64,000 bases of DNA from Candidatus Halobeggiatoa sp. HSG11 (GCA_030378105.1 JAUCGL010000002.1:21845-85844), one strand, 5' to 3'. Shown: positions 56,601 to 64,000, counted from the stretch's first letter. Notes: a model not told the origin generated them from the sequence alone. A program made the numbers and translations.

Positions 56601-56706
56601 GCCCAATTTCCACCGCCATTCCCATCCCGGGAATTTCCTTCAATCCCACAAACAGAGCATGAGCAGCACAACGTAATAATAATTTACCTTTATTTAATTT
56701 TGCCAT
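53695..56706 (-). CDS. Ser/Thr protein kinase with coiled coil and C-terminal SUMF1 domain
   Basis: 1003 aa, with a strong AAGGAGG ribosome site seven bases before the ATG. An N-terminal helical region (to about 160) precedes a Hanks-type kinase: Gly loop LGTGGFGEVWE at 173-183, K194, HRDLKPANI with D287 and DFG with D305. Residues 414-425 (RPDRFPKPVRSE) are encoded by a palindrome (55435-55467). A Gln/Glu/Lys-rich coiled coil spans about 430-660. The C-terminal about 250 residues are a SUMF1/FGE-sulfatase domain (MVYIPSGEFMMGSD, RLPSEAEWEYACRAG, GNVWEWCADGW, RGGSWGS). Such kinase-SUMF1 fusions are thought to be regulators or peptide/protein modifiers; here no substrate is evident. No TM segment, so cytoplasmic. 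Confidence 0.88.
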   Translation of the reverse strand: MAKLNKGKLLLRCAAHALFVGLKEIPGMGMAVEIGHGWFDIFHDEQRKAGFGERLEQLEQAATILPGEARTIADDFIAEQRAKGITVVEEQAEAIRDLLMFMPATIKERTQATLQLARQHGTDIQTILPITDETSLFEQEEFYRSLFPARRPRFQTNDSIPHGLAGWRLGELLGTGGFGEVWEVRHERLRYAIKFFLGEINERILTNEAKMLFDVHEKLPRHANIVHLNQLNLEKSPYWLLFEFVEGGTLESLLRAAPLSWQESLSLFRQIVAGVAAVHQIGIVHRDLKPANILLTADGIPKITDFGIGKVLAENELQMTRTQYTMQGFGSLGYMSKEQRKGKKAHPADDTYALGVLLWQMLVQTLDAPDLDWLEELQQLDDIPETLQNVVFACLNKSRQQRPQDAGKLLEMLRPDRFPKPVRSEVEDELLTLNRQLADLQDQEAEAIENNEAVQQRELARQKLLKEQEVARKQRQVEAESARQKVYAKSMQHAKVEQAEINVQAEERLAELRKLVKQKRQRNDAPLQLQEAMEELRQVEALIGKIESDYSKEKEVQQQKIEQGLQKALGELGEFQATPRSRFEKTQEHEQRKVRHITQQEKIKTSWQQEREKLDKRLNEACSQDLAVLKKQRDILLNKQFDVPPTKLQLELLDYNADEELMQFKLIAEEVVPDEHYIIENSTLPIVPKEAKTCWLDWEQELLIPYLVLGLNKEVKPKVIKAGFETAMEQYYSSDLELLIDKYSKFETVTVDIKGKIINRKQHKTIQIVEDINGVSLEMVYIPSGEFMMGSDKEKTEKPIHKVTIKQPFYMSKYPIIQAQWQAVMGNNPSNFKGENRPVENISWKDAIEFCEKLSKLTNQIYRLPSEAEWEYACRAGTTTPFYFGETITPELANYNGNYTYGSGSKGKYRKQTTEVGIFLPNNFGLYDMHGNVWEWCADGWYDNYKDVPTDGSVWEKDNENRVLRGGSWGSIPYFFRSAYRNRDSYPSYGIGFRLVGVAARTF
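55435..55467. repeat. Palindrome of the GACCTGACAGG family inside the kinase gene
   Basis: Hairpin with arms AGACCTAACAGGTTT and AAACCTGTCAGGTCT, the same family as 13155-13187 but within coding sequence. It is read in frame as RPDRFPKPVRS, lies exactly between kinase and coiled coil, and adds no stop. Confidence 0.9.
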
Positions 56707-56937
56707 TAATTGCCTCCTTATTATTTTTCTTTTAAGATATTGTCATTCTAACATATTCTATGTGCATTCTGCATAATCTAATCAAACTTCAATTAATTTA
56801 ATTTATCTTGATATTTATTTTATCTTATCCAAAATATTTTAATAGCCATTCCATTTAATTATAAAATATGAAACAATATAAGAAAAGAATAATTCACAAG
56901 GAATAAAACAACTTTAATTATCAACAAGTTAATTACT
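56707..56937. promoter_or_regulatory. Divergent intergenic region between the kinase gene and alr
   Basis: 231 AT-rich bases that should hold promoters in both directions. A kinase ribosome binding site (minus strand AAGGAGG) is clear; an alr ribosome site is weak. I cannot define the -10 and -35 boxes. Confidence 0.4.
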
Positions 56938-58032
56938 ATGACTCGTCCAACTAACGCTATTATTAACACTTCTGCCCTACAGAACAACCTACAACAAGTC
57001 AAAAACAATGCTCCTCAGCAAAAAATAATGGCAGTTGTGAAAGCTAATGCATATGGACATGGTGCAGCACGAGTCGCCAATGCAATTGCCAATGACATTG
57101 ACGCTTTTGCTGTTTGTTGTCTGGAAGAAGCCTTGCAATTACGAGATATTTATATCACCCAACCAATTGTTATATTAGAAGGTTTCTTTCATCCCGATGA
57201 ACTACCAATTATCATCAAACAAGACTTACAAATAGTTATCAGCACCGCAACTCAGTTCAAACAACTAACCAAAGCTACATTAGAAAAACCAGTTAATATC
57301 TGGATAAAAGTTGAGACAGGTATGCACCGCTTGGGCTTTAATCCCAAAGACGCAATCTCAATCTATCAACTTGCCCAACAAAACAGCAACATTGCCGACC
57401 CAATTCGCTTAATGAGCCACCTCGCATGTGCTGATGACCTAAACAGCGATGTCACCACACAGCAAACCAAAATATTCTCAGAACTAGTGCAACATTTAAA
57501 AGTAACAGAAGCATCATTGGCTAATTCGGCGGGAATTTTAGGTTGGCCAGAGACCTATTTTGATTGGGTGCGACCCGGCATAATGTTATATGGAGCCTCA
57601 CCTTTCCCTAACAGTGTGGCCGAAGATGACGACTTGCAACCAGTTATGCAATTACAATCTCAACTTATCAGCGTTAAACGTTGTTACAAAGGCGAAACAG
57701 TTGGTTATGGTGCAACTTGGGCTTGTCCTCAAACTATGCCCATTGGAGTTATTGCAGTTGGTTATGCTGATGGTTATCCACGCCATGCTCCGATTGGCAC
57801 GCCAGTATTAGTGAACGGTAAACGAGTGCCATTAGTGGGAAGAGTGTCTATGGACATGATAACCGTTGACTTGCGGAATCAACCCAACGCCAGAGTTGGT
57901 GACCCAGTGTTATTATGGGGTAAAGACTTGCCAGCAGAAGAGATCGCCAGCTTATCTGGTACTATTGCTTATGAATTATTTTGTAATTTAGGCGGTCGAG
58001 TGAAAAAAGAATCGTTTAGCAAATTATTATAA
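56938..58032 (+). CDS. alr: Alanine racemase
   Basis: 364 aa. A PLP enzyme that makes D-alanine for peptidoglycan. The PLP-binding Lys is K35 in MAVVKANAYGHGA, and the catalytic Tyr is Y257 in VGYGATW. Further family signatures are HLACADDLNSD, RPGIMLYGASPF and the dimer/C-terminal RVSMDMITVDL. Length and order are normal for Alr. It is followed after two bases by the DUF58 gene, suggesting co-transcription. Confidence 0.96.
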   Translation: MTRPTNAIINTSALQNNLQQVKNNAPQQKIMAVVKANAYGHGAARVANAIANDIDAFAVCCLEEALQLRDIYITQPIVILEGFFHPDELPIIIKQDLQIVISTATQFKQLTKATLEKPVNIWIKVETGMHRLGFNPKDAISIYQLAQQNSNIADPIRLMSHLACADDLNSDVTTQQTKIFSELVQHLKVTEASLANSAGILGWPETYFDWVRPGIMLYGASPFPNSVAEDDDLQPVMQLQSQLISVKRCYKGETVGYGATWACPQTMPIGVIAVGYADGYPRHAPIGTPVLVNGKRVPLVGRVSMDMITVDLRNQPNARVGDPVLLWGKDLPAEEIASLSGTIAYELFCNLGGRVKKESFSKLL

Positions 58033-58034
58033 CT

Positions 58035-59354
58035 ATGCGACGCTTTTTATTCCACAATTTCAAAACTATATCAAGTTATGTTGCATGGAAACAGCGACAT
58101 TTAACTAAAGCCGGTTCTTTGGTGTTTATTGGCATAGTGATGGCTGGAGTATTCGGGGTTGATACTCGCCAAACTCTATCTTATCAGTTATTTTCACTGT
58201 TATTAATACTGTTGTTACTAGCTATCATAAGTAGCTTTTGGTTTCGTATACGCCTAACGGTACAGCGTGATTTGCCTAAATTTGCTACAGTGAATGAAAC
58301 TTTACATTACCAAATAACAATATACAATCATACTAAAAAAATCCAACAAAACTTAGTCTTAAGAGACTACGCCAAGCAACAATATCCGAGTTTTAGCAAC
58401 TTTAAAACTATCAAAGAACCCGGTTATAATACTCGCAATTGGTTTGACCGTTATGTTGGTTATCCACGTTGGATATGGTTGCTTAAGATGAGTAGAGGAG
58501 TAGATATTCCTGAGAAAAGTCTACCGCCAATTCCACCTTCTCATTTAACGGTGCAAATGCAGCTTAAGCCATTACGGCGAGGTTATGTTTATTTGACTGA
58601 AACAAATTTTGCTCGTCCAGATCCATTCGGTCTTTTTAATGCCCTATATTCCGTTACAGTCAATGATAAATTATTAGTGTTACCTAAACGTTACCCAGTT
58701 AACAAAATTGATTTAGTTGGTAATAGGAAATATCAACGTGGTGGGGTGAATTTAGCGATGTCAGTTGGTGATGCTGAAGAATTTGTGGCATTACGAGAAT
58801 ATCGTCCCGGCGACCCATTGCAACATATTCACTGGAAAAGTTGGGCTAAAACAGGCAAGCCAATAGTAAAAGAGTTTCAAGATGAGTTTTTTGTGCGGCA
58901 AGCTTTGATTTTGGATACTTTTATAGATTCTAAATCTCAAGATTTGTTTGAAACGGCGGTATCTGTTGCTGCTTCTTTTACCTGTTCTCCCCGTAACCAT
59001 GAAGTTTTATTGGATTTGATGTTTGTTGGTACTGAGGCTTATTGTTTCACTAGCGGTAGAGGTTTAGCAGATAATTTGTTAGAAATACTGGCTTGTGTGG
59101 AACCATGTACAGATAAGCCATTTAAACAATTATATCCATCAGTTATGGAGCATTCATCCTCCTTAAGTGGTTGTATTTGCGTATTATTAAATTGGGATAA
59201 AGCCAGAAAAAAACTTATTCAAACCTTAAGAAATGCTGAAATTCCATTTATTGCTGTTGTGGTGACTAATTCAAAGTTAAAAATCACTGGTTATCCAGAA
59301 GTACATGTTGTGCATGTTGATAATATTGCTACTGATTTAGCAAGTATTCATTAA
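58035..59354 (+). CDS. DUF58 domain membrane protein
   Basis: 439 aa. Two hydrophobic segments near the N-terminus (GSLVFIGIVMAGVFG and LFSLLLILLLLAIISSFWF) anchor it in the inner membrane. The DUF58 signature is seen in FVALREYRPGDPLQHIHWKS near residue 255-275, followed by WAKTGKPIVKEF. DUF58 proteins often sit beside MoxR AAA ATPases and von Willebrand-type proteins; none is seen here. The start is two bases after the alr stop, so translation is probably coupled. Function unproven; an envelope-related role is suggested by the alr context. Confidence 0.85.
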   Translation: MRRFLFHNFKTISSYVAWKQRHLTKAGSLVFIGIVMAGVFGVDTRQTLSYQLFSLLLILLLLAIISSFWFRIRLTVQRDLPKFATVNETLHYQITIYNHTKKIQQNLVLRDYAKQQYPSFSNFKTIKEPGYNTRNWFDRYVGYPRWIWLLKMSRGVDIPEKSLPPIPPSHLTVQMQLKPLRRGYVYLTETNFARPDPFGLFNALYSVTVNDKLLVLPKRYPVNKIDLVGNRKYQRGGVNLAMSVGDAEEFVALREYRPGDPLQHIHWKSWAKTGKPIVKEFQDEFFVRQALILDTFIDSKSQDLFETAVSVAASFTCSPRNHEVLLDLMFVGTEAYCFTSGRGLADNLLEILACVEPCTDKPFKQLYPSVMEHSSSLSGCICVLLNWDKARKKLIQTLRNAEIPFIAVVVTNSKLKITGYPEVHVVHVDNIATDLASIH

Positions 59355-59361
59355 TGAATTC

Positions 59362-59599
59362 AGACCTGACAGGTCTCTTGGTTGAAAGCTACATGAAGCA
59401 CATCAATATTTGGGGTTGGTGTAACATAAAAAACATTATAATCAGTAAATTGCACTTACCTCCTTTTCCAAAGCTGAAGCTTTGGACTCCAACTCTTAAC
59501 TTAACTATAGACATTCATAAAAATACATTCGTGTGAAACCTGCGAGGTTTTGAAAACCTCGTAGGTTTTTAGGTGAAATTATTTATCTGAAAAACTATA
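59362..59599. repeat. Palindromes and a composite-element arm between DUF58 and miaB
   Basis: This intergenic region holds a short AGACCTGACAGGTCT palindrome (59362-59376), a second palindrome TCCAAAGCTGAAGCTTTGGA (59467-59486), a third with arms AAACCTGCGAGGTTT and AAACCTCGTAGGTTT (59536-59568), and a TTTATCTGAAAAACTATA arm (59582-59599) like the outer arm of the composite element. A 60-codon ORF through here is not supported. Confidence 0.75.
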
Positions 59600-59608
59600 C
59601 AAATAAAA

Positions 59609-60934
59609 ATGACAAAAAAACTATTTATAAAAACCTTTGGTTGCCAAATGAATGAATATGATTCGGCTCGGATTGCGGATGCTTTAAAGGTCTCTCATGG
59701 ATTAAAGCTTACCGATGATCAATTGACTGCTGATGTTTTATTACTTAATACTTGTTCAGTACGTGAAAAACCACAGGAAAAAGTTTTTTCATATCTTGGT
59801 AAATGGCGATTATTAAAAGAAAAACGACCTGAAATTGTGCTTGGAGTTGGGGGGTGTGTTGCTAGTCAAGAAGGGAAAGCAATTCGACAGAGAGCCCCCT
59901 ATGTTGATTTAATTTTTGGGCCTCAAACTTTACATCGATTGCCAGCTATGTTGACAGAGGTTAAAAAAGCACATAAACCGATGATTGACATATCTTTTCC
60001 TGAAATTGAAAAGTTTGATAATCTGCCAGAACCACAGGCCGAAGGTGTAACTGCTTTTGTTTCTATTATGGAAGGCTGTAGTCATTATTGTACTTTCTGC
60101 GTTGTGCCGTATACTCGTGGCGAAGAGGTAAGTCGGCCATTTGATGATGTGATAGCAGAGGTGGTGACTTTAGCCCGGCAAGGAGTGCGGGAAATAACTT
60201 TATTGGGACAGAATGTCAATGGCTATCGAGGAGCGATGGTAGATGGTGATATTGCTGATTTAGCTGTGTTAATTTCTTATGTTGCGGCTATTGATGGGAT
60301 TGATAGAATTCGCTATACAACTTCTCATCCGTTAGAACTGTCAGAAAATTTAATTCAGACTTATACAGAAATACCTAAATTAGTTAGTCATTTACATTTA
60401 CCAGTTCAAAGTGGTTCGGATCGAATTTTAAGTTTGATGAAACGTGGTCATACAATTTTGGAATATAAACAAAAAGTTCGGCATTTAAAACAGGTACGAC
60501 CTAATTTAAGTCTGTCTTCAGATTTTATTGTTGGTTTTCCGGGTGAGACGGAAGCCGATTTTCAGAAAACTATGGATTTAATTGCAGAAATTGGTTTTGA
60601 TCATTCGTTTAGTTTTATTTATAGTCCTCGACCAGGTACTCCGGCTGCTGACATCTCTGATGATGTACCTATAGCATTAAAAAAACAACGTTTAGCACAA
60701 TTGCAAGCTTTAATTAATAGTCAAGCAACTGCTATCAGTCAGGCTATGGTTGGTACTCAGCAGACTATTTTAGTTGAACAACCTTCTCGTAAAAATCCTC
60801 AAGAGTTGGCTGGTCGCACTGAAAATAATCGAGTGGTTAATTTTGTGGGTGATGCTGATTTGTTAGGTAAATTTATTCAGGTAAGAATAACTGAGGCTTT
60901 ACCTAATTCGTTGCGGGGTGAGAGGTTGGTTTAA
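59609..60934 (+). CDS. miaB: tRNA-2-methylthio-N6-dimethylallyladenosine synthase MiaB
   Basis: 441 aa. A radical SAM enzyme that adds the methylthio group to i6A37 of tRNAs. The three N-terminal auxiliary [4Fe-4S] cysteines are C12 (GCQMNEYDS), C49 (NTCSVREK) and C83 (GGCVASQ), and the radical SAM cluster is C157, C161 and C164 (GCSHYCTFC). A TRAM domain closes the protein ([20 protein letters not shown]). Length and all cysteines are canonical. Ribosome binding site is weak. It stands alone, preceded by palindromes and followed by another. Confidence 0.97.
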   Translation: MTKKLFIKTFGCQMNEYDSARIADALKVSHGLKLTDDQLTADVLLLNTCSVREKPQEKVFSYLGKWRLLKEKRPEIVLGVGGCVASQEGKAIRQRAPYVDLIFGPQTLHRLPAMLTEVKKAHKPMIDISFPEIEKFDNLPEPQAEGVTAFVSIMEGCSHYCTFCVVPYTRGEEVSRPFDDVIAEVVTLARQGVREITLLGQNVNGYRGAMVDGDIADLAVLISYVAAIDGIDRIRYTTSHPLELSENLIQTYTEIPKLVSHLHLPVQSGSDRILSLMKRGHTILEYKQKVRHLKQVRPNLSLSSDFIVGFPGETEADFQKTMDLIAEIGFDHSFSFIYSPRPGTPAADISDDVPIALKKQRLAQLQALINSQATAISQAMVGTQQTILVEQPSRKNPQELAGRTENNRVVNFVGDADLLGKFIQVRITEALPNSLRGERLV

Positions 60935-60955
60935 GTTTAAAATGTCAATTTAATC

Positions 60956-60988
60956 AAACCTGACCGGTTTCCAAAACCTGTCAGGTCT
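60956..60988. repeat. Palindrome downstream of miaB
   Basis: Arms AAACCTGACCGGTTT and AAACCTGTCAGGTCT, of the GACCTGACAGG family, with a mismatch in the left arm. It lies between the converging miaB and LysM genes, so it may act as a shared terminator. Confidence 0.75.
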
Positions 60989-61001
60989 TTTGGTCAAAGT
61001 T

Positions 61002-61424
61002 TTACCACATAAAGTTAGGTTGGGTAACACGTAATATCTGTCCGGGATATATGTGATAGGGTCCACCAAGACCATTCCAAGCCAACAATTCCTCTGGTTT
61101 TAAACAATATTGCCTGACGATATATGATAAATCTTCTCCAGCTCTAACTCTATGGTAAGTAATGTAATTAGGCTCAGGAATTGATATTACCCATCCTATA
61201 CTAATAAGATCGGGGTTCTCAATAAATTGATTCCATTCGAGAATAGAATTAATGTTATTATGGCCGTGTTGTCTTGCTATGCCACAAAGTGTATCACCTT
61301 TTTGAACCGTATGATGGTAAGATGATGGTCTGAAAGAAAATATACCATTTGAGGGTTGATGATTACAAGCTTGAAATAATACTAAACTAGAGAGTAAAAA
61401 GCATAATTTTAGGTTAGATTTCAT
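61002..61424 (-). CDS. Lipoprotein with two LysM domains
   Basis: 140 aa. The lipobox is at FQAC (Cys20) after a signal peptide (KLCFLLSSLVL). Two LysM domains bind peptidoglycan or other GlcNAc polymers: first YHHTVQKGDTLCGIARQHGH to WVISIPE, then YHRVRAGEDLSYIVRQYC to QILRVT. The protein ends just after the second. Size and plan resemble small LysM lipoproteins that bind the cell wall from the outer membrane. No hydrolase domain. Confidence 0.88.
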   Translation of the reverse strand: MKSNLKLCFLLSSLVLFQACNHQPSNGIFSFRPSSYHHTVQKGDTLCGIARQHGHNNINSILEWNQFIENPDLISIGWVISIPEPNYITYHRVRAGEDLSYIVRQYCLKPEELLAWNGLGGPYHIYPGQILRVTQPNFMW

Positions 61425-61520
61425 GATATTAAGACCTATTTTAAGATGTTAAGGTAGTAACCAACATATAAATGGTTACAACTAATTGTTTAATATTAAT
61501 TAAATGATTCTCAAAGTATA

Positions 61521-61595
61521 TATAGTTTTTCAGATAAATATTTTCGCCAAAAGACCTGCCAGGTCTGAGAACTTTTATTTTTCTGAAAAACTATA
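61521..61595. repeat. Composite palindrome, collapsed copy
   Basis: Outer arms TATAGTTTTTCAGATAAA and TTTTTCTGAAAAACTATA as in 13124-13215, but the inner hairpin is reduced to AGACCTGCCAGGTCT (61552-61566). Confidence 0.85.
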
Positions 61596-61661
61596 AGCTG
61601 TAAATAAAAACAAACTTCCTTCAATACTTTTCATCATTTCAAGTTAATCCGATATTAAATT

Positions 61662-61768
61662 CATCATATCATCGGTATCAGAACTTGTGACAAAAATACA
61701 AAACACAGTTATTACAAATTGATAAGCTATAATTGCATCATATCACTGGTATCGAAATTTGTGACAAA
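61662..61768. promoter_or_regulatory. Pair of 33-bp direct repeats upstream of the CHAT-type cluster
   Basis: Two 33-base repeats, at 61662-61694 and 61736-61768, match at 28 positions (both start CATCATATCA and end TTGTGACAAA), 74 bases apart centre to centre. A related inverted phrase with GTCACATCATCGG follows near 61790. They could be operators for the downstream operon; no regulator is known. Confidence 0.55.
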
Positions 61769-61860
61769 CCTTACCAATTTTTGTAAATGTCACATCATCG
61801 GCGTAATATGTTAAGCTGTGAATTAATATCATTACTTAAAAAATATTAGGAATAATCAAC

Positions 61861-62553
61861 ATGAGTATTAGTGATGAATTAGGTGCTGGAATAGATGAAA
61901 GAGAGCCTGATCGACAAAGAAGGGAAAACTTGCCTTTTATGATAGATTGTGTTCATAAAGCAATGCTTTTATATAAATTTGATCATCCATGTGGTTCTTG
62001 TGTGCAACAACGTATTAAGTTGCCTGACTATGAACCAATTCTTGATGAAAATGACCCAATAGAACTGGCCATTAAGAAAATTTTTCAAGAAACTGAACCA
62101 AATACTGCAAAAGCAGCAATTGGGGAAATTGTTCAAATGAAAGAACAAGATGCAACAGATATTCAGATTAAGCAGGTTATAAAAGAATCGTTTGATAAAA
62201 ATGCAAACTCAATTCTTATTAACGTTTTTGAAAATATAACGTTAGAACAGTTAAAAGATGTTCAAGCTATAACAGAAGCTCGCTGGCAAAATATCATGAT
62301 AATTGCTGAAGAAGTTAAACAGCATATTGTTGAATGTCGAGAATTGGTTAAACAAGATACTGGAAAACAGCCAAATCTTTCCGATTGTTTATGTCAGCTT
62401 GTATTGCGATTAAGATTTAAATTAGAATTGAATAACAAACCGATTGGATTCATCATCGGCAAATCTGAACAAAACACACGTCAAATATTTACCAGATGCT
62501 ACAAGCAAATGAGAGCTTATTTTAAAAATTGTCACGATTTCATTAAATACTGA
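61861..62553 (+). CDS. Sigma-70 region 4-like protein of a CHAT/DUF1822 cluster
   Basis: 230 aa, with AGGAA before the ATG. Most of it has no recognisable motif. The last about 45 residues (LVLRLRFKLELNNKPIGFII, then SEQNTRQIFTRCYKQMRAYF) resemble the helix-turn-helix of sigma-70 region 4. Region 2 core motifs are not convincing. Genes with a sigma-like product next to DUF1822 and CHAT genes occur in cyanobacteria and some filamentous bacteria, as I recall. It is 27 bases before the DUF1822 gene. Alternative: an unrelated HTH protein. Confidence 0.55.
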   Translation: MSISDELGAGIDEREPDRQRRENLPFMIDCVHKAMLLYKFDHPCGSCVQQRIKLPDYEPILDENDPIELAIKKIFQETEPNTAKAAIGEIVQMKEQDATDIQIKQVIKESFDKNANSILINVFENITLEQLKDVQAITEARWQNIMIIAEEVKQHIVECRELVKQDTGKQPNLSDCLCQLVLRLRFKLELNNKPIGFIIGKSEQNTRQIFTRCYKQMRAYFKNCHDFIKY

Positions 62554-62580
62554 TAATATTTAAGTTAAAGAGATTATATT

Positions 62581-63159
62581 ATGCAAACCAACAAAGATTT
62601 AACTGAAGAAGAATTTGATGTTATTTGGGATATTTTAGGAGGAAATCCAGCTCCTGATAATGCGAATCCTAACATAGTTCTTGAGGCTGAGGCTTTTCGT
62701 GGTGGTTTAATTGCTGCTATGGAAAATCCAGCACCAAAACGAGTTAACTTAACTCAATGGTTAAAAGGTAAATTTACTGATACTGTTGAAATAGGTTGGC
62801 AGACGCTTGAAGAGGTTTTTCATAGACCTGTACCGGCTTTTATGGCTGGTGTGGAAATTAAACGGGCTAAGAGAATTGACTTAAATAAAGAGCAAACTGT
62901 AATTCTTATTATTGAGTTAAAAGAGCTTGAAGATAAGCAACTAAAAGTTATTTTTCAAGTCAGAGTTACTGGTGAGCAAGATTATTTACCAACAACACTT
63001 AAATTAACTGTTACCGATCAATCTGCTAATAAACTTGAAGTATCTGCTGGTGAGCAGGATGATTATTTAGAACAAGAATGGTTGTTTGAAAATGGTGAAA
63101 ATTTTAGAGTGACTCTTAATTTAAATGATATTGAAATAACTGAATTTTTTTCTATTTAA
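62581..63159 (+). CDS. DUF1822 family protein
   Basis: 192 aa. The typical DUF1822 plan is visible: NLTQWLKGKFTDTVEIGWQT followed by LEEVF, then KRAKRIDL and a beta-rich region (VILIIELKE, IFQVRVTGEQDYLPTTLKLT, VTDQSANKLEVSAG), ending in FRVTLNLNDIEITEFFSI. The usual protein is longer; this one is at the short end. No catalytic residues are known. The family is usually found between a sigma-like and a CHAT gene, as here. Confidence 0.75.
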   Translation: MQTNKDLTEEEFDVIWDILGGNPAPDNANPNIVLEAEAFRGGLIAAMENPAPKRVNLTQWLKGKFTDTVEIGWQTLEEVFHRPVPAFMAGVEIKRAKRIDLNKEQTVILIIELKELEDKQLKVIFQVRVTGEQDYLPTTLKLTVTDQSANKLEVSAGEQDDYLEQEWLFENGENFRVTLNLNDIEITEFFSI

Positions 63160-63169
63160 AATATTTTTT

Positions 63170-63324
63170 GTCAGAATCAGGATTTACAAGATTTAAGAAT
63201 TTTCAGGATTAACAATCCTTTTAAATCAAAAAAAATAATATTTATATTCACGTTATTTCAATGATTTATAATTGACGGTTTTAAATTCTGAAAATCCTTA
63301 AATTCTGAAAATTCTGATTCAGAC
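63170..63324. repeat. Inverted-repeat element, GTCAGAATCAGG family, second full copy
   Basis: Arms GTCAGAATCAGGATTTACAA and (right) GAAAATTCTGATTCAGAC around an AT-rich centre, between the DUF1822 and CHAT genes. Same family as 53261-53375. It may sit inside the operon without breaking it, or may separate transcripts. Confidence 0.8.
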
Positions 63325-63342
63325 AATTTTAGAGGAGTGACC

Positions 63343-63894
63343 ATGACTAAATTAGTTAAGTTTAAAATTGATGAAGGAAATTTTGAAATTGGTTTTAAAG
63401 TAAGTGTACAGGTTGGTGAAGAGGGTGAACTTTATGACTCCGAATTTAAAGGTTACTTGCCACCGGCTGTGAATATTCCAAATGATTATGAAAGTTGGCA
63501 AGAAAATTATCTTAAATTATCAAATTCTTGGTGTGGTGGTCCAATCGTTGGTAGAGCTGGAAATATAAATGATGAAAGAGGGACGCTTATTCAATTAGCC
63601 ATTGATTCAGCAAAAGATTTTCACTCTAACTTCGTTAATTGGCTTAATACAGAAAATGATAAGAAATTTCAATCTCTTAAAAAGAAGTTATATCAAAAAT
63701 TGGGAGATAAAAATACTGAAATAAGATTTATCATTCAAACTGATGATCCAGTGTTAAAGAAATTGCCTTGGCATATATGGGATTTATTTACCGAAGAGTA
63801 CACCAATGCTGAAGTTGCGATTGGTGCAAATGAATTTGATAGGCCACCTATAATTCCTATTTCCAACCAGTTGGGCAGTGGGCTTGAACTGTGA
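63343..63894 (+). CDS. N-terminal part of a CHAT-type (caspase-like) protein, apparently truncated
   Basis: 183 aa from the ATG at 63343, with GAGGAG seven bases upstream; a GTG two codons earlier is less likely. The sequence matches the N-terminal region that precedes CHAT domains in cyanobacterial and Beggiatoa-type proteins (SWQENYLKLSNSWCGGPIVG, then IRFIIQTDDPVLKKLPWHIW and AEVAIGANEFDRP). A stop at 63894 ends it where the family normally continues to a CHAT domain, 'caspase HetF associated with TPRs'. The C-terminal ten residues (NQLGSGLEL) look unrelated, as from an insertion. Either a pseudogene or a short stand-alone protein. Confidence 0.65.
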   Translation: MTKLVKFKIDEGNFEIGFKVSVQVGEEGELYDSEFKGYLPPAVNIPNDYESWQENYLKLSNSWCGGPIVGRAGNINDERGTLIQLAIDSAKDFHSNFVNWLNTENDKKFQSLKKKLYQKLGDKNTEIRFIIQTDDPVLKKLPWHIWDLFTEEYTNAEVAIGANEFDRPPIIPISNQLGSGLEL

Positions 63895-63942
63895 GTCCCA
63901 AGATAAAAGGCCGGAGATTCCCAAAGGAATTTGGCTAAATTT

Positions 63943-64000
63943 TTATGCAAAACGTTGTGTTAAAATATCTTCCAGACCCAATGCTCCTGCGATAATGCCC
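63943..64000 (-). other. Partial reading frame at the right edge, minus strand
   Basis: 18 codons open to the window edge (GIIAGALGLEDILTQRFA, stop at 63943-63945). The sequence is plausible as a protein end but cannot be identified. It could belong to an element that truncated the CHAT-type gene. Confidence 0.3.

Noticed and set aside
59354..59536. 60-codon ORF overlapping the DUF58 stop
   Set aside because: It consists of palindromes and intergenic text with no protein-like pattern.
63735..63950. Minus-strand 71-codon ORF opposite the CHAT-type gene
   Set aside because: Mostly antisense to coding sequence that has clear family similarity on the plus strand.

Overview
The window looks like chromosome from a low-GC gammaproteobacterium of the sulfur-oxidiser type (Beggiatoa/Thiomargarita/Thiothrix-like). 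This is an inference from the gene mix: prfC, alr and miaB housekeeping genes beside giant LamG/PA14 proteins, a kinase-SUMF1 fusion, DUF5666/DUF6502 genes, a CHAT-type cluster and many intergenic palindromes. No rRNA or tRNA gene was seen.

Layout. (1) 1-900: 5' part of prfC on the minus strand. (2) 1876-9140: type I restriction-modification operon hsdM-hsdS-AlbA/HATPase regulator-hsdR, every gene overlapping the next. (3) 9344-13107: a minus-strand pair, a periplasmic binding protein and a hybrid sensor kinase. (4) 13398-15882: minus-strand DUF6502 and DUF5666 lipoprotein genes. (5) 16386-48627: a surface/secretome region with two paralogous giant genes (about 12.5 and 12.7 kb), a repeat-rich DUF1566 protein and a membrane-anchored HEAT-repeat protein. 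(6) 49110-52218: polysaccharide flippase and a GT2-GT4 fusion. (7) 52393-53458: decayed DNA with a SUMF1 fragment, an IS5-type transposase remnant and several inverted repeats. (8) 53695-56706: minus-strand Ser/Thr kinase-coiled coil-SUMF1 protein. (9) 56938-60934: alr, DUF58 and miaB. (10) 61002-61424: LysM lipoprotein. (11) 61861 to the end: sigma-region-4-like protein, DUF1822 protein and the N-terminal part of a CHAT-type protein, apparently cut short.

The most distinctive system is a RAYT-type (REP-associated tyrosine) transposase at 42364-43005. It sits between two arrays of a 61-62 bp palindromic unit; a third array of the same unit separates the giant genes, and single copies lie elsewhere. 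Related palindromes with different but still self-complementary stems are scattered through the window, and one lies in frame inside the kinase gene. The giant proteins each carry an apparently intact two-DTG pepsin-like protease domain, a second degenerate copy of it, two LPxLNS-type propellers, PA14-like domains and six LamG domains, the first LamG nested inside a PA14 domain.

Several starts were moved to the best ATG/Shine-Dalgarno: 29255 (giant B), 43005 (RAYT), 43705 (DUF1566), 46615 (HEAT) and 63343 (CHAT).
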